Shown piece after piece: positions 16,388 to 24,774 of a DNA stretch of 64,000 bases (positions are counted from its first letter, which is position 1; the number at the start of each line of letters is the position of its first letter). The translations under genes and the position numbers were made by a program. The notes under the pieces were generated by a model. That model ran no database searches, was not told the DNA's origin, and saw only the letters and a list, made by a program, of their open reading frames with translations. The DNA is from Holophagales bacterium. GTDB lineage: Bacteria > Acidobacteriota > Thermoanaerobaculia > UBA5066. The stretch covers positions 1-64,000 of the forward strand of contig JADKBZ010000011.1 of NCBI GenBank assembly GCA_016714815.1. The letters are read 5' to 3'.

Positions 16388-16488
16388 GGAGAGCCCGGGG
16401 CTCGGAAACCGTGCGGTCCCCAATGGTCATCTCTCCGCGTGGTCACTCGGTGGGGCCATCACCCCGTGGGGTCACGGTCACACCCTTA

Positions 16489-16546
16489 GGGTCAGGTCTC
16501 GAATGGTGTATTGTCGAGAACAATACACCATTTTAGACCTGACCCC
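16489..16546. repeat. 58-bp perfect-ended hairpin with GGGTCAGGTCT arms
   Basis: Arms GGGTCAGGTCT (16489-16499) and AGACCTGACCC (16536-16546) enclose an 11-bp perfect stem, TGGTGTATTGT (16504-16514) and ACAATACACCA (16520-16530), with a 5-nt loop. The full stem is about 26 bp with one mismatch and one G.T. It lies between the convergent arnD and YfhO-like genes and could serve both as terminator. AT-rich compared with its surroundings, it looks like an inserted miniature element. Confidence 0.85.
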
Positions 16547-16562
16547 ATGCTCTGGCCGACGG

Positions 16563-18830
16563 TCAGGGCGCCAGAAGGATCTCGACGCGCGCCTTTCCTG
16601 CGGGCACGGCGACGCCGACGAGGTGGAGCTGCGTCGCGTAGACCGTCGCCTCCGCGCCGTTCACCGTCGCCCGCACGCGCGGGGTGAAGGAGCGGTCGAC
16701 GAGGAGGAGGGCGGGGCCGGAGCCGTCCGTCTCGACGACGAGGGCGTCGGGGCCTTCGGCAACGGTGCGGGCGCGGGCCTCGGGATCGGCGTCGGGGCGG
16801 TCGGTCCCGGCCGGGGGGCGTCCGGCGACGACGCCGTCGGTGGCGGGGTCGAAGGACGGGTCGTCGACCGCCACCACCGCCGCGCTGACCGAAGGTGCGC
16901 CCCGGACCCTCGAGAGCCGCCTCGTGCCCGGGAGAGGCTCGGCGAGCCTGTAGAGCGTCGCCGCGGGGCCGGCGCGCCCCTCGGTGAAGAGCGGGACGAG
17001 GCCCGGGAGACCGGGCGGGACGTCGCTCGCGATGACGCTCCCCACGCCGGCGGCGCGGAGCCATTTCAGCCGCGCCGGCCACTGCCGGCCCGTGACGACC
17101 TCGCGGGCGAAGCGGTCGAGGAGCGTGTAGCTCCCGTCGGGGTCGGGGTCGTACGCGTAGCGAAGGCCGTGGGGGGCGCCGGCGAGAGACCAGCCCTGGG
17201 AGACCTGTGCCAGCGGGAGAGCGTACCGCTCGTCGGCCGGCAGAGGTCCCGCGAGGCCGCGCCTCACGGCGTCGACGTCCTTCCCGGTCCTCTCGAAGAC
17301 GCGTCCCGGGAGGCGCGCGGCCGCGGCGACGAGCGGCGAGGGGCGGTCGTACCACTCCGAGGGGGCGCGCGGGAGGTGGAACCGGGCGTGTGTCAGCCCT
17401 TCGGCGGCGAGCGCGAGGAGGAGGAGCGCGCGGCCGCGAAGGTCGCCGAGGCCGCGGGAGAGGAGGAGCCCGAGGGCGAGGAGCAGCGCGGCGGCGGCCG
17501 CTGCCTGGTGCGGAAGCCGGGCGAGGACGGGCGCGAGGACGACTCCCGGGTCCGAGGCCCACGACGGGTCCCAGAGCCGGAGGAGCAGGCCCCGCGGCAG
17601 GCCGGGGCGCGCGCGGGAGACGACGGCGGCGAGGCCGCCGAGGCCGGCGAGGACGAGAAGGGCGATGCCGGCGCGCGCGCGCCAGCGGGGGAGCGCCTCC
17701 TCGAGGAGGAGCCGTTCGACGGCGAGGGAGGCGAGGACGGCAACGGCGATCGTCGCGACGAGGAGAGCCTTCACGGGGTATCGGACCGAGTGGAGGAAGG
17801 GCAGGGCCTCGTAGACCGTGCGCGCCCCCGGGATCCACGGAAGGCACGAGACGAGAAAGGAGACGCCGGCGGCGGCGATCCAGAAACGGCCCTCGCGCCG
17901 CCGCGGGGAGAGGGCGAAGGTTGCGGCGAGGGCGAGCGGCAGGACGCCGAAGGAGAGCGAGGCGAGGTAGGGCGGGTTGCCCTGCGAGGCGGCGAAGCCC
18001 CAGAAGGCGCCCGAGAGGGTCCGCGAGGGGTCGCCGAAGAGGAACGGGAAGGGGGTCTCCAGGAGCCGCAGCGGGTGGAAGCCGACGGCGGAGAACTCGG
18101 CCCACGAGAAGCCGCGCAGACGCCGCGAGGCGGATTCCGTGGCCCGGAGAACCTCGAGGAGGTACGGGGCCGCCGCGAGCGCGGCGAGGACGCCTCCTCC
18201 GAGGAGGGCGCCCGTGGCTCTCGCCTTCGCCCCGCGTGGCCCCGCGAGCGCGAAGGCGAGGGCGAGAAGGATGCCGAGGAGCCCGAGCGCCGGCTCGCCC
18301 GCGTGCGCGAGGAGGGCGCCCGAGGCTCCGGCGCCGAGGAGGCCGAGGACGAAGGCGCGCCGTCCCTCGCGTCGCGCCGCGGCGACGGAGGCGAGGAGCC
18401 AGGGGATCCACGCGAGAGTCGTCGCCGCGTTCAGGAAGGCGGTGCAGGAGAGGGCGAAGCCGGAGAACGAGAAGGCGAGAGCCCCGGCGAGGGCGGCCGG
18501 CGGAGTGCGGCCGAGGAGACCCAGGAAGACGAGGAACCCGAGCCCTCCGAGCGCCGCGTGGAGGAGGATCTGGACGCCGAGCCACCGGGGTGCGACGGGG
18601 AAGGGATAGGCGAGGACGAGGTTCGGGTTTCCCCGGAAGGGCTGACCGAAGGAGGCGTACGGGTTCAGGGATGCGCCGTGGAGGGAGGCCGCCAGGGCCC
18701 GGGCGGGACGCTGCGTCGTGGCGATGTCCCGAAACGACGGCGTCGTCCGCCCCGAGAGGAGGTCGAGGTTGGCGAGGGCGATGACGAGGAGGACGAGCGC
18801 GGCGGCTCCCGCCGGGAGAAAGCGCCTCAC
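16563..18830 (-). CDS. YfhO-like multi-spanning membrane protein
   Basis: A 755-aa integral membrane protein. TM1 is at about 5-22, a loop with RDIATTQRPARALAASLHGASLNPYASFGQPFRGNPN resembles the catalytic first loop of GT-C enzymes, and about a dozen helices run to residue 450. A periplasmic C-terminal domain follows (VFERTGKDVDAVRRGL ... ALLLVDRSFTPRVRATVNGAEATVYATQLHLVGVAVPAGKARVEI), the typical YfhO ending. YfhO-family proteins take part in glycosylating cell-wall or surface polymers. GTG start overlaps the GT2 stop (GTGA), so the two genes are one unit: the GT2 probably makes the lipid-linked sugar used here. Confidence 0.8.
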   Translation of the reverse strand: MRRFLPAGAAALVLLVIALANLDLLSGRTTPSFRDIATTQRPARALAASLHGASLNPYASFGQPFRGNPNLVLAYPFPVAPRWLGVQILLHAALGGLGFLVFLGLLGRTPPAALAGALAFSFSGFALSCTAFLNAATTLAWIPWLLASVAAARREGRRAFVLGLLGAGASGALLAHAGEPALGLLGILLALAFALAGPRGAKARATGALLGGGVLAALAAAPYLLEVLRATESASRRLRGFSWAEFSAVGFHPLRLLETPFPFLFGDPSRTLSGAFWGFAASQGNPPYLASLSFGVLPLALAATFALSPRRREGRFWIAAAGVSFLVSCLPWIPGARTVYEALPFLHSVRYPVKALLVATIAVAVLASLAVERLLLEEALPRWRARAGIALLVLAGLGGLAAVVSRARPGLPRGLLLRLWDPSWASDPGVVLAPVLARLPHQAAAAAALLLALGLLLSRGLGDLRGRALLLLALAAEGLTHARFHLPRAPSEWYDRPSPLVAAAARLPGRVFERTGKDVDAVRRGLAGPLPADERYALPLAQVSQGWSLAGAPHGLRYAYDPDPDGSYTLLDRFAREVVTGRQWPARLKWLRAAGVGSVIASDVPPGLPGLVPLFTEGRAGPAATLYRLAEPLPGTRRLSRVRGAPSVSAAVVAVDDPSFDPATDGVVAGRPPAGTDRPDADPEARARTVAEGPDALVVETDGSGPALLLVDRSFTPRVRATVNGAEATVYATQLHLVGVAVPAGKARVEILLAP

Positions 18831-19567
18831 CGGAAGACCGGGTCGTTCCTGTAGCTCCATTTCTGGAGCTTGTAGCGGACCATCACTCCGAGGATCGAGA
18901 GCCCGTAGACGCACGAACGGAAGAAGTTGATCTGCGACGCCTCGTCGAAGTAGCGGGTCACGATCGGGATCTCCCGGATCCGCATCCCCTTCCAGATACC
19001 GGCCGCGATGATCTCGGTGTCGAAGACGAAGTCGTCGGAGAAGGCCGGCAGGTTCACCGATTCGAGGTAGTGGCGCGAGTAGGCGCGCAGGCCCGAGTGG
19101 TATTCGGTGAGGTAGAGGTAGAAGGTCGCGTTCTCGATCGCCGTGAGGAAGACGTTCGCGAGGTACTTCCACTTCGGCATGCCCCCCTCGATGGGGCGGC
19201 CGCCGAGCATCCGGCTCCCGAACATCGCGTCGACCGTTCCTTCGGCGATCGGCTCGATCAGGTCGTGGAGGACCGAGGCGTCGTACTGGTGGTCGGGGTG
19301 GACCATGACGACGATGTCGGCCCCGCGCGCGAGGGCCGCCTGGTAGCAGGTCTTCTGGTTCCCGCCGTACCCCCGGTTCTGCGGGTGGACGACCACCTCG
19401 AGCCCCTCGATCGTCCGGGCGAGGGCCACGGTTCCGTCGCGGGAGGCGTCGTCGACGAGAAGGATGTCGTCGACGTATTCCTTCGGGATCTCCTCGAAGC
19501 TCCGAAGGAGGGTCTTCTCGGCGTTGTAGGCAGGCATGACGACCGCGATCCGCTTCCCATGGCGCAT
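18827..19567 (-). CDS. GT2 glycosyltransferase (dolichyl-phosphate-mannose-synthase-like)
   Basis: A 246-aa GT2 protein: RIAVVMPAYNAEKTL, ILLVDDASRDGTVALA, VVHPQNRGYGGNQKTCYQAAL and IVVMVHPDHQYD (HPDHQ at the DXD position). MFGSRMLGGRPIEGGMPKWKYLANVFLT and HSGLRAYSRHYLESV follow. There are no C-terminal TM helices. Likely makes polyprenyl-phosphate-linked sugar for the adjacent YfhO-like enzyme. ATG 19567 is 9 nt from CATAAT on the minus strand and divergent from the next gene by 12 bp. Confidence 0.87.
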   Translation of the reverse strand: MRHGKRIAVVMPAYNAEKTLLRSFEEIPKEYVDDILLVDDASRDGTVALARTIEGLEVVVHPQNRGYGGNQKTCYQAALARGADIVVMVHPDHQYDASVLHDLIEPIAEGTVDAMFGSRMLGGRPIEGGMPKWKYLANVFLTAIENATFYLYLTEYHSGLRAYSRHYLESVNLPAFSDDFVFDTEIIAAGIWKGMRIREIPIVTRYFDEASQINFFRSCVYGLSILGVMVRYKLQKWSYRNDPVFR

Positions 19568-19582
19568 GATCCGCGGATTATG
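19565..19582. promoter_or_regulatory. Minimal divergent promoter: start codons inside each other's -10
   Basis: The 18-bp sequence CATGATCCGCGGATTATG contains CATGAT (plus-strand -10, 9 nt before ATG 19580) and, reversed, CATAAT (minus-strand -10, 9 nt before ATG 19567). Each hexamer overlaps the other gene's initiation codon. An upstream in-frame ATG at 19559 for the plus gene would weaken this reading. Confidence 0.45.
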
Positions 19583-21145
19583 ACGACTGTCTCGAACGGC
19601 CTTCGGAAGTGGGTCGTCACGGGGCTTTTCGCCGTCCTGGCGCTTCTCGTGGTACCGGTCTTCCCGCACTTCGTCTCGCCGAACGAGCTGACGCGCTGGG
19701 CGCTCGCCGCGGCCGTGGTCGAGGACGGGTCGCTCGAGGTGACGGAACGGGCGAGGCTCCTCGGCCCCAGGATGGAGGACGTCGCCGAGGTCGAGGGCCG
19801 GCTCTACTCGAACAAGGCGCCGGGGACGACCCTCGCGGCTCTTCCCGGCTACCTCGCCGCCCGGCCCTTCGCGGGTCCTCCGTCGGCCTCCTCCCTGCGG
19901 CTCTCCCTGACGGCGATGCGCCTGGCGGGGGCGACGCTGCCGGTTCTCCTGCTCGCCGTCCTCTTCGCGCGCCTCGCGCCGGAGGAAGGGCGGACCGAAG
20001 CCCTCTTCGGCCTCCTGTTCGCGACCCCTCTCTTCGCCTACTCGCTGCTGCTCTTCGCCCACGCCCTCGTCGCCGCCTGCCTCTTCGGCGCCTGGGCGGC
20101 GCTGTTCGCGCCGGGGACGGGAGCCGCGAGCGCCTCCCGCGACGTGGCCGCGGGGCTCCTCCTGGGCCTGGCGGTCTTCTCCGAGTACCCGGCCGCGATC
20201 CCGGCCCTCGTCCTCGTCGGCGTCGCGGCGTGGGGGGCTCCCGCGCGCCTCCTCCGGATCGTCGTCGGGGGGCTTCCGTTCGCCGCCCTCCTCGCCGCCC
20301 ACAACGCGGCCTGCTTCGGGAGCCCTTTCCGCCTCTCCTCGGGGCTCGAGAAGGACCCCTCCTTCCGGGCGCTGGCCAGCCAGGGGCTCTTCGGCGTCGG
20401 CCTGCCGCGTCCGTCGATCCTGGCGCGCCTCCTCCTCGACCCGTCGAAGGGGCTTCTCGTCTTCACGCCCCTCCTCCTGCTTTTCCCGTCGGGCCTCGCC
20501 GCCGCGCGGCGGCGGCTCCCCCCCCGGAGCTTCGTCGCGCTCGTTCTCGTCCCCCTCGCGCTCCTCCTGACCTACGGCGGCTACCCGAACTGGCACGGCG
20601 GTTTCACCGTCGGGGCGAGGTATCTCGTCGGAGCCCTTCCATTCCTTCTTCTGCCGCTCGCCTTCGTCAGGTGGGGTCCGCTCGCAACGGCCCTCGCCGG
20701 CGCCTCGACGGCCGCGGTCGCCCTCACCACCCTCGTCTTCCCGTTCGTCCCGCCCGGCTTTCCGCTGCCGTGGGGGAGCTTCGCCGCTCCGCTCCTGGCG
20801 AAGGGCCTCGTGGCGCCGAACCTCCTCCACCTGGTCTGGCGCCCGCTCGCCGTTCTCGTGCCGTTCGCCCTGGTGCTCGCGGCGGCGGCCGTCGCGACCG
20901 GTCGCAAGCGCCTCGCCCCGTTCCTGGGGGGCGCCTTCCTCTGGACCGCGGCGGGCCTCGCGCTCCCTCTCCTCGTTCCCCTGTCGCCCCCCCTCGTCGT
21001 CCAGCGCGGCTACGTGGAGGAGGTCTTCTTCACGAGGGAAGGGGCGCTCGCGCGCGCGATGCCGCCCGGCGTGCCGGTGCCTCCGAGGCTCAGGGCGCGG
21101 AAGGAGCTGGAGGAGACGCTGCCGCCGACGGGCTGGCCGTTCTGA
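19580..21145 (+). CDS. Multi-spanning membrane protein, putative GT-C family
   Basis: A 521-aa protein with TM1 at about 11-30, then an extracytoplasmic loop (FPHFVSPNELTRWALAAAVVEDGSLEV ... GRLYSNKAPGTTLAALPGYL). This is similar in style to GT39/PMT-like proteins, where such loops carry an acidic pair and a substrate-facing segment. About ten more helices follow, and PNWHGGFTVGARYLVGALPFLLLPLAF is a recurrent motif of this uncharacterised bacterial family. No clear C-terminal domain. Its 3' end overlaps the convergent STT3-like gene by 56 bp. Function is inferred only from the glycan-gene context. Confidence 0.72.
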   Translation: MTTVSNGLRKWVVTGLFAVLALLVVPVFPHFVSPNELTRWALAAAVVEDGSLEVTERARLLGPRMEDVAEVEGRLYSNKAPGTTLAALPGYLAARPFAGPPSASSLRLSLTAMRLAGATLPVLLLAVLFARLAPEEGRTEALFGLLFATPLFAYSLLLFAHALVAACLFGAWAALFAPGTGAASASRDVAAGLLLGLAVFSEYPAAIPALVLVGVAAWGAPARLLRIVVGGLPFAALLAAHNAACFGSPFRLSSGLEKDPSFRALASQGLFGVGLPRPSILARLLLDPSKGLLVFTPLLLLFPSGLAAARRRLPPRSFVALVLVPLALLLTYGGYPNWHGGFTVGARYLVGALPFLLLPLAFVRWGPLATALAGASTAAVALTTLVFPFVPPGFPLPWGSFAAPLLAKGLVAPNLLHLVWRPLAVLVPFALVLAAAAVATGRKRLAPFLGGAFLWTAAGLALPLLVPLSPPLVVQRGYVEEVFFTREGALARAMPPGVPVPPRLRARKELEETLPPTGWPF

Positions 21146-23018
21146 CGCGCCAGATCCGGAAGCGTGGGACGACGCGCCCGCCCGGAGCCCGGTACGCCGT
21201 CCGCGAATCGACCGCGAGCTCGAGGAAAGGGACCGGTCTCGGGGTGGCCGCCTCGTGGATGCGGACGGAGAAGGTCGCGCCGGGCGGCGTGCCGGGCCTG
21301 CCGGCAGCGGTGGCGTAGGCGGGGAGGACCGCGCCGAGGTCCGTCGTGAAGAGCCATCCGCAGCGGGACTCGGCCAGGATCCGCTCCGCCTCGCCGTCGT
21401 CCGTTGCGGTGAAGAGGCGGGCCTGGCGTCGCCAGCCGTAGGCGAACGGATCGGCGGCGGCCGGGTACCCCGTCAGCGCGGTGACGAAATGACCGGCGGA
21501 CCAGGGGGCGAAGACCCCGTTCAGGCTCCCGGCGGGGGGCTGCGGAAAGGTTGCGGGGTCGACGGTAGGGGGCGCGAGGCGGCGGAACCGTTCGAGCGTC
21601 TCCACGAGGTCGGTTCCCGGCGCTCCGGCGTACCCGGCGATTCGTCCGTAGTGTGGCAGCCCGGGGAGGGCGACGAGGAGAGCCGAGGCCGCGACCGCCG
21701 CAGGCAGGGGACGCATCCGTCCGCGCGGGGCGAAGCGGGCCAGCGTCTCGGCCAGGGCCATCGCGGCGAACGGTGCGAGATAGTAGACGTTCCGCTGCTG
21801 AGAGAGCGTCATCAGGAGAAGGAAGCCTCCGAAGAGCGCGAGGAGGCGGCGGTCGGCGCGTCTGCGGCCCCAGAGGAAGAGGGCGATGGGGAGGAGGACG
21901 AAACCGGGAGAGAGCTCCTCGACGGCCTTGCGGAGCGTCGCGGCGATCGGCGGCTTCACGAGGGGGCGCGCCTCGGCGACGACGCCGAGGAAGTCCTTCG
22001 GGTAGGAGAGGTAGCCGCCGCGGTCCATCTCGTCGGCACCGGCGGCCCCGGTGGGAACGGCGACGTACTGGGAGCCGCGAAGGACAGCCGACGCCAGCGG
22101 GCGTGCGAACGGGGCCGTCGCTGCCGCGAGGAGGAGCGCAAGCCCCGCGAAGGCGCGGCGGGTCGCTCCGCCCGTGCGCAACGCGACGATGACCGCGACG
22201 GCGGCCGAGCCCGCGAGGAGGAGCACGGGCTGGAACCAGCCGAAGGAGATGAACGTGAACGGCAGGTCGAGGCCGGCCACGTAAGGCGCCGTTCCGAGAG
22301 CCGTGAAGCCGGTCGCGGAGAGGGCGAGGAGCACGGCCTCGCGCGCCCGGAGGGCGAAGGCCGCCCAGAGGAACGCCAGCGCGGCGGCGAAGACGGCCCC
22401 CTGCCATGTGAGGACCATCGCGGCGGCGGCGGCGCCCGCCAGGAGCGCCCGCCGCAGGGAGACGCCGGGCGGGAGCCCTTCCTCGCGGGCCCTGGCGAGC
22501 GCGAGGAGGAGGAGCAGCAGGAGAAGCGTCTCTGCGACGTGGTGGTCGCCGTGGCCGAACTGGCTCCAGATCGCCGCCGCGGGGAGAAGGGCGTAGCCGG
22601 CGACGGCGAGTGCCGCCCGGCGCCGGGAGAGGACGCGCCGGACGAGAAGAAAGAGCGGGACGACGTGGAGCGCCCCGAGGAGGGGCGGCAGGGTCGCCAG
22701 GACCCGGGCGACCTCGGCCTGGGTGGCGTCACTCCCGTAGGCGAGTCGGGCCGTGCCGCCGACGAGGAGGTCGAACGCCGGCGGCCAGATGAAGATCCCG
22801 CCGTCGGGGTGGTTCAGCCACGCGTCGCGGACGGGAACGTGCGGGAATCGCCGCGCGACGGCCGTCGCGCGGCGGAGGTGGGCGTAGCAGTCGGGCGACA
22901 CGAGGCGCAGGCCGTCCGTCGTCGCCGCGGGGACCGACATGAGCCGCACGGCCAGGGCGACGAGGAACGCTCCGCCGACGAGGAGCCGGTCGCCGCGCGT
23001 CGTCCGGAGGAGCCGCAT
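21090..23018 (-). CDS. STT3/AglB-like oligosaccharyltransferase-type membrane protein
   Basis: A 642-aa membrane protein with GT66 features. First-loop acidic motif SPDCYAHLRRATAVARRFPHVPVRDAWLNHPDGG-IFIWPPAFD (Asp43) closely follows the D-x-Y-H-x-R and P-G-WPP-D pattern of AglB. The second motif is FGHGDHHVAETLL (157-164). About twelve helices precede a soluble C-terminal domain (from about 455) containing NGVFAPWSAGHFVTALTGYPAAADPFAYGW, in which WSAGH occupies the place of the WWDYG motif. Such enzymes transfer lipid-linked glycans to protein Asn. The Pro/Ala-rich end overlaps the previous convergent gene. Confidence 0.78.
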   Translation of the reverse strand: MRLLRTTRGDRLLVGGAFLVALAVRLMSVPAATTDGLRLVSPDCYAHLRRATAVARRFPHVPVRDAWLNHPDGGIFIWPPAFDLLVGGTARLAYGSDATQAEVARVLATLPPLLGALHVVPLFLLVRRVLSRRRAALAVAGYALLPAAAIWSQFGHGDHHVAETLLLLLLLLALARAREEGLPPGVSLRRALLAGAAAAAMVLTWQGAVFAAALAFLWAAFALRAREAVLLALSATGFTALGTAPYVAGLDLPFTFISFGWFQPVLLLAGSAAVAVIVALRTGGATRRAFAGLALLLAAATAPFARPLASAVLRGSQYVAVPTGAAGADEMDRGGYLSYPKDFLGVVAEARPLVKPPIAATLRKAVEELSPGFVLLPIALFLWGRRRADRRLLALFGGFLLLMTLSQQRNVYYLAPFAAMALAETLARFAPRGRMRPLPAAVAASALLVALPGLPHYGRIAGYAGAPGTDLVETLERFRRLAPPTVDPATFPQPPAGSLNGVFAPWSAGHFVTALTGYPAAADPFAYGWRRQARLFTATDDGEAERILAESRCGWLFTTDLGAVLPAYATAAGRPGTPPGATFSVRIHEAATPRPVPFLELAVDSRTAYRAPGGRVVPRFRIWRVRTASPSAAASPPAPSAP

Positions 23019-23031
23019 TCCGGCGGAGTCT

Positions 23032-23037
23032 TACACT
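23032..23037 (+). promoter_or_regulatory. -10 TACACT in a 28-bp divergent intergenic gap
   Basis: TACACT is 9 nt before ATG 23047 with no Shine-Dalgarno. On the other strand TAAGAC lies 9 nt before the STT3-like ATG 23018, so both divergent genes appear leaderless. Confidence 0.4.
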
Positions 23038-23046
23038 TCGCGGCGA

Positions 23047-24774
23047 ATGATGCGTTCCCCGGGGCGGGCCGTGGCGGCGGGAGCCATCCTCCTCGCGCTC
23101 CTCGGCGCGGCCCTCGCCGTCGACCACCAGCGGCTCGACAGCGCCACGATGGACGAGCCGTTCCACGCGCTCGCCGGCTGCGAGTACGCCCTCTCCGGGA
23201 CCTACTGGGCGAACCTGGAGCACCCGCCCCTCGTGAAGCTCCTCGCGGGGGTGTCGGCCGGACTGGCGGGGGCGCGTCCTCCCCGCCTCCCCGAGCCGTT
23301 CCGCTTTCGGACGGCCGAGGTCCCGCAGCGGTTCCTCTACCGGAACGAGATTTCGCCGGAACGGCTCCTGGCGGCGGTGCGCCGCCCCTTTCCCCTCCTG
23401 TTCGCCGGGGTCGTCCTCGTCGCGGCCTTTGCCGGATGGCGTGCGGCGGGGCCACTGGCCGGCCTCGGCGCGGCGCTCCTCGTCGCCTTCGAGCCGACGC
23501 TCGTCGCCCACGCGGCCTTCCTCCACACCGACGTCGCGGCGGCCCTCTGTTTCCTGGCGACCGTCGTCGCGGCGTACGGGGCCCTCAGCCGCCCCTCGTG
23601 GCTGCGATGGGCCTTCACCGGCCTTCTCTTCGGCCTCGCCCTCGCGGCGAAGTTCACGGCGGTCTTTCTCGGACCGATCCTGCTCGTTCTCTCCCTCTCC
23701 TGGCTCCTCGCGAGGCGGCGGGAGACGGGGCGCTTCTCCCTGGCGCCGCTCGGGGGCCTGCTCCTCGCCTCGTGCGTGGCGGCGGCCGTCCTCCTCGGGG
23801 TCTACGCGGTCGCGATGCGGAACATGCCGTCCGCCGAGGCCGAGCGGTCGGTCCGGCTCTTCCTCGCCGGCCGCCACGTCTCCTCCCCGATCGTGGAGCG
23901 GATCGCCGGCCTGTCGCGTCTCCTTCCGCCGGCGGGGCACTACGGCGCCGGGCTCGCGGGGATCGCGGAGCAGAACCGGCAGGGCGGCGGGGTGAACGTC
24001 TTCCGCGGCGAGGTCTCCGTCGACGGCTTTCCTTCCTATTTCCCCGTGGCCTTCGCGGTGAAGTCGTCGCTCGGCTTTCTCCTGGCGCTCCTCCTGGCCG
24101 GGGGGCTCGTCGCCGCGCGGCGCGCGAAGGGGGGCTTCGGCGCCCTCGTCTTCCTCCTCCCCCCCGCCTACGTCTTCCTCGCGAGCGTGGCGAGCAGCTA
24201 CAACATCGGCGTGAGGCACGTCCTTCCCGCCGTGCCGTTCCTGGCGATCGGGGCGGCGGTGGCGATCGTCCGTGGGCTTCCCCGGGGTCTCGCGGCCGGG
24301 GCGCTCCTGGGGCTCGGACTCCTCCAGGCGTGCGAGACGGTCGCCATCCACCCCCACGAGCTTTCGTTCTTCAACCGGGCCGCCGGCGGGGCCGCGAACG
24401 GCTCCCGCTGGCTGAACGACTCGAACGTCGACTGGGGGCAGGACCTCGTCCGCCTCGCGCGGGAGCTGAAGCGGCGAGGCGCCGAATCCGGCACGACGCT
24501 CGCCTATTTCGGAGGGGCGTCCCCGGAGTACCACCTCCCGAAGGCCCGGCTCTTCGACGCCGCCTCGACGCCGCTCACCCCCGGGCTCTACGCCGTCTCC
24601 TCGTTCCTGCTGGCGGCCGGCCCGGAGCTGATGCTCTTCCGTGGCGACGTTCCGCGCGCGGTGGGCTACGCCCGGCTCCGCCAGATCCTGGTGGCCAGGG
24701 GGATCCCCGAGGGACGCGTGGGATACTCGATCCTCCTTTATCGCCTGCCCGACGAGAGGACGCCGCCGCCGTGA
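23047..24774 (+). CDS. GT39-like (PMT superfamily) membrane glycosyltransferase
   Basis: A 575-aa protein. After TM1 comes LDSATMDEPFHALAGCEYALSGTYWANLEHPPLVKLLAG, with the DE acidic pair and EHPPLVK of GT39/PMT enzymes (about residues 32-70). Ten or so helices follow, then a C-terminal extracytoplasmic part with NRAAGGAANGSRWLNDSNVDWGQDLVRLARELK, a conserved segment of this bacterial family. Likely transfers sugar from a polyprenyl phosphate donor to a surface acceptor. Two ATGs in tandem (23047 and 23050) both fit; its stop overlaps the next GTG. Confidence 0.8.
   Translation: MMRSPGRAVAAGAILLALLGAALAVDHQRLDSATMDEPFHALAGCEYALSGTYWANLEHPPLVKLLAGVSAGLAGARPPRLPEPFRFRTAEVPQRFLYRNEISPERLLAAVRRPFPLLFAGVVLVAAFAGWRAAGPLAGLGAALLVAFEPTLVAHAAFLHTDVAAALCFLATVVAAYGALSRPSWLRWAFTGLLFGLALAAKFTAVFLGPILLVLSLSWLLARRRETGRFSLAPLGGLLLASCVAAAVLLGVYAVAMRNMPSAEAERSVRLFLAGRHVSSPIVERIAGLSRLLPPAGHYGAGLAGIAEQNRQGGGVNVFRGEVSVDGFPSYFPVAFAVKSSLGFLLALLLAGGLVAARRAKGGFGALVFLLPPAYVFLASVASSYNIGVRHVLPAVPFLAIGAAVAIVRGLPRGLAAGALLGLGLLQACETVAIHPHELSFFNRAAGGAANGSRWLNDSNVDWGQDLVRLARELKRRGAESGTTLAYFGGASPEYHLPKARLFDAASTPLTPGLYAVSSFLLAAGPELMLFRGDVPRAVGYARLRQILVARGIPEGRVGYSILLYRLPDERTPPP

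Noticed and set aside
21255..24770. Very long open frame on the plus strand opposite the STT3-like gene
   Set aside because: The high GC content leaves antisense frames open for kilobases. Its translation is low-complexity Arg/Gly/Glu, and only the part from 24771 on is protein-like. The same applies to other long antisense frames, such as 5427-8258 and 44-45 kb.
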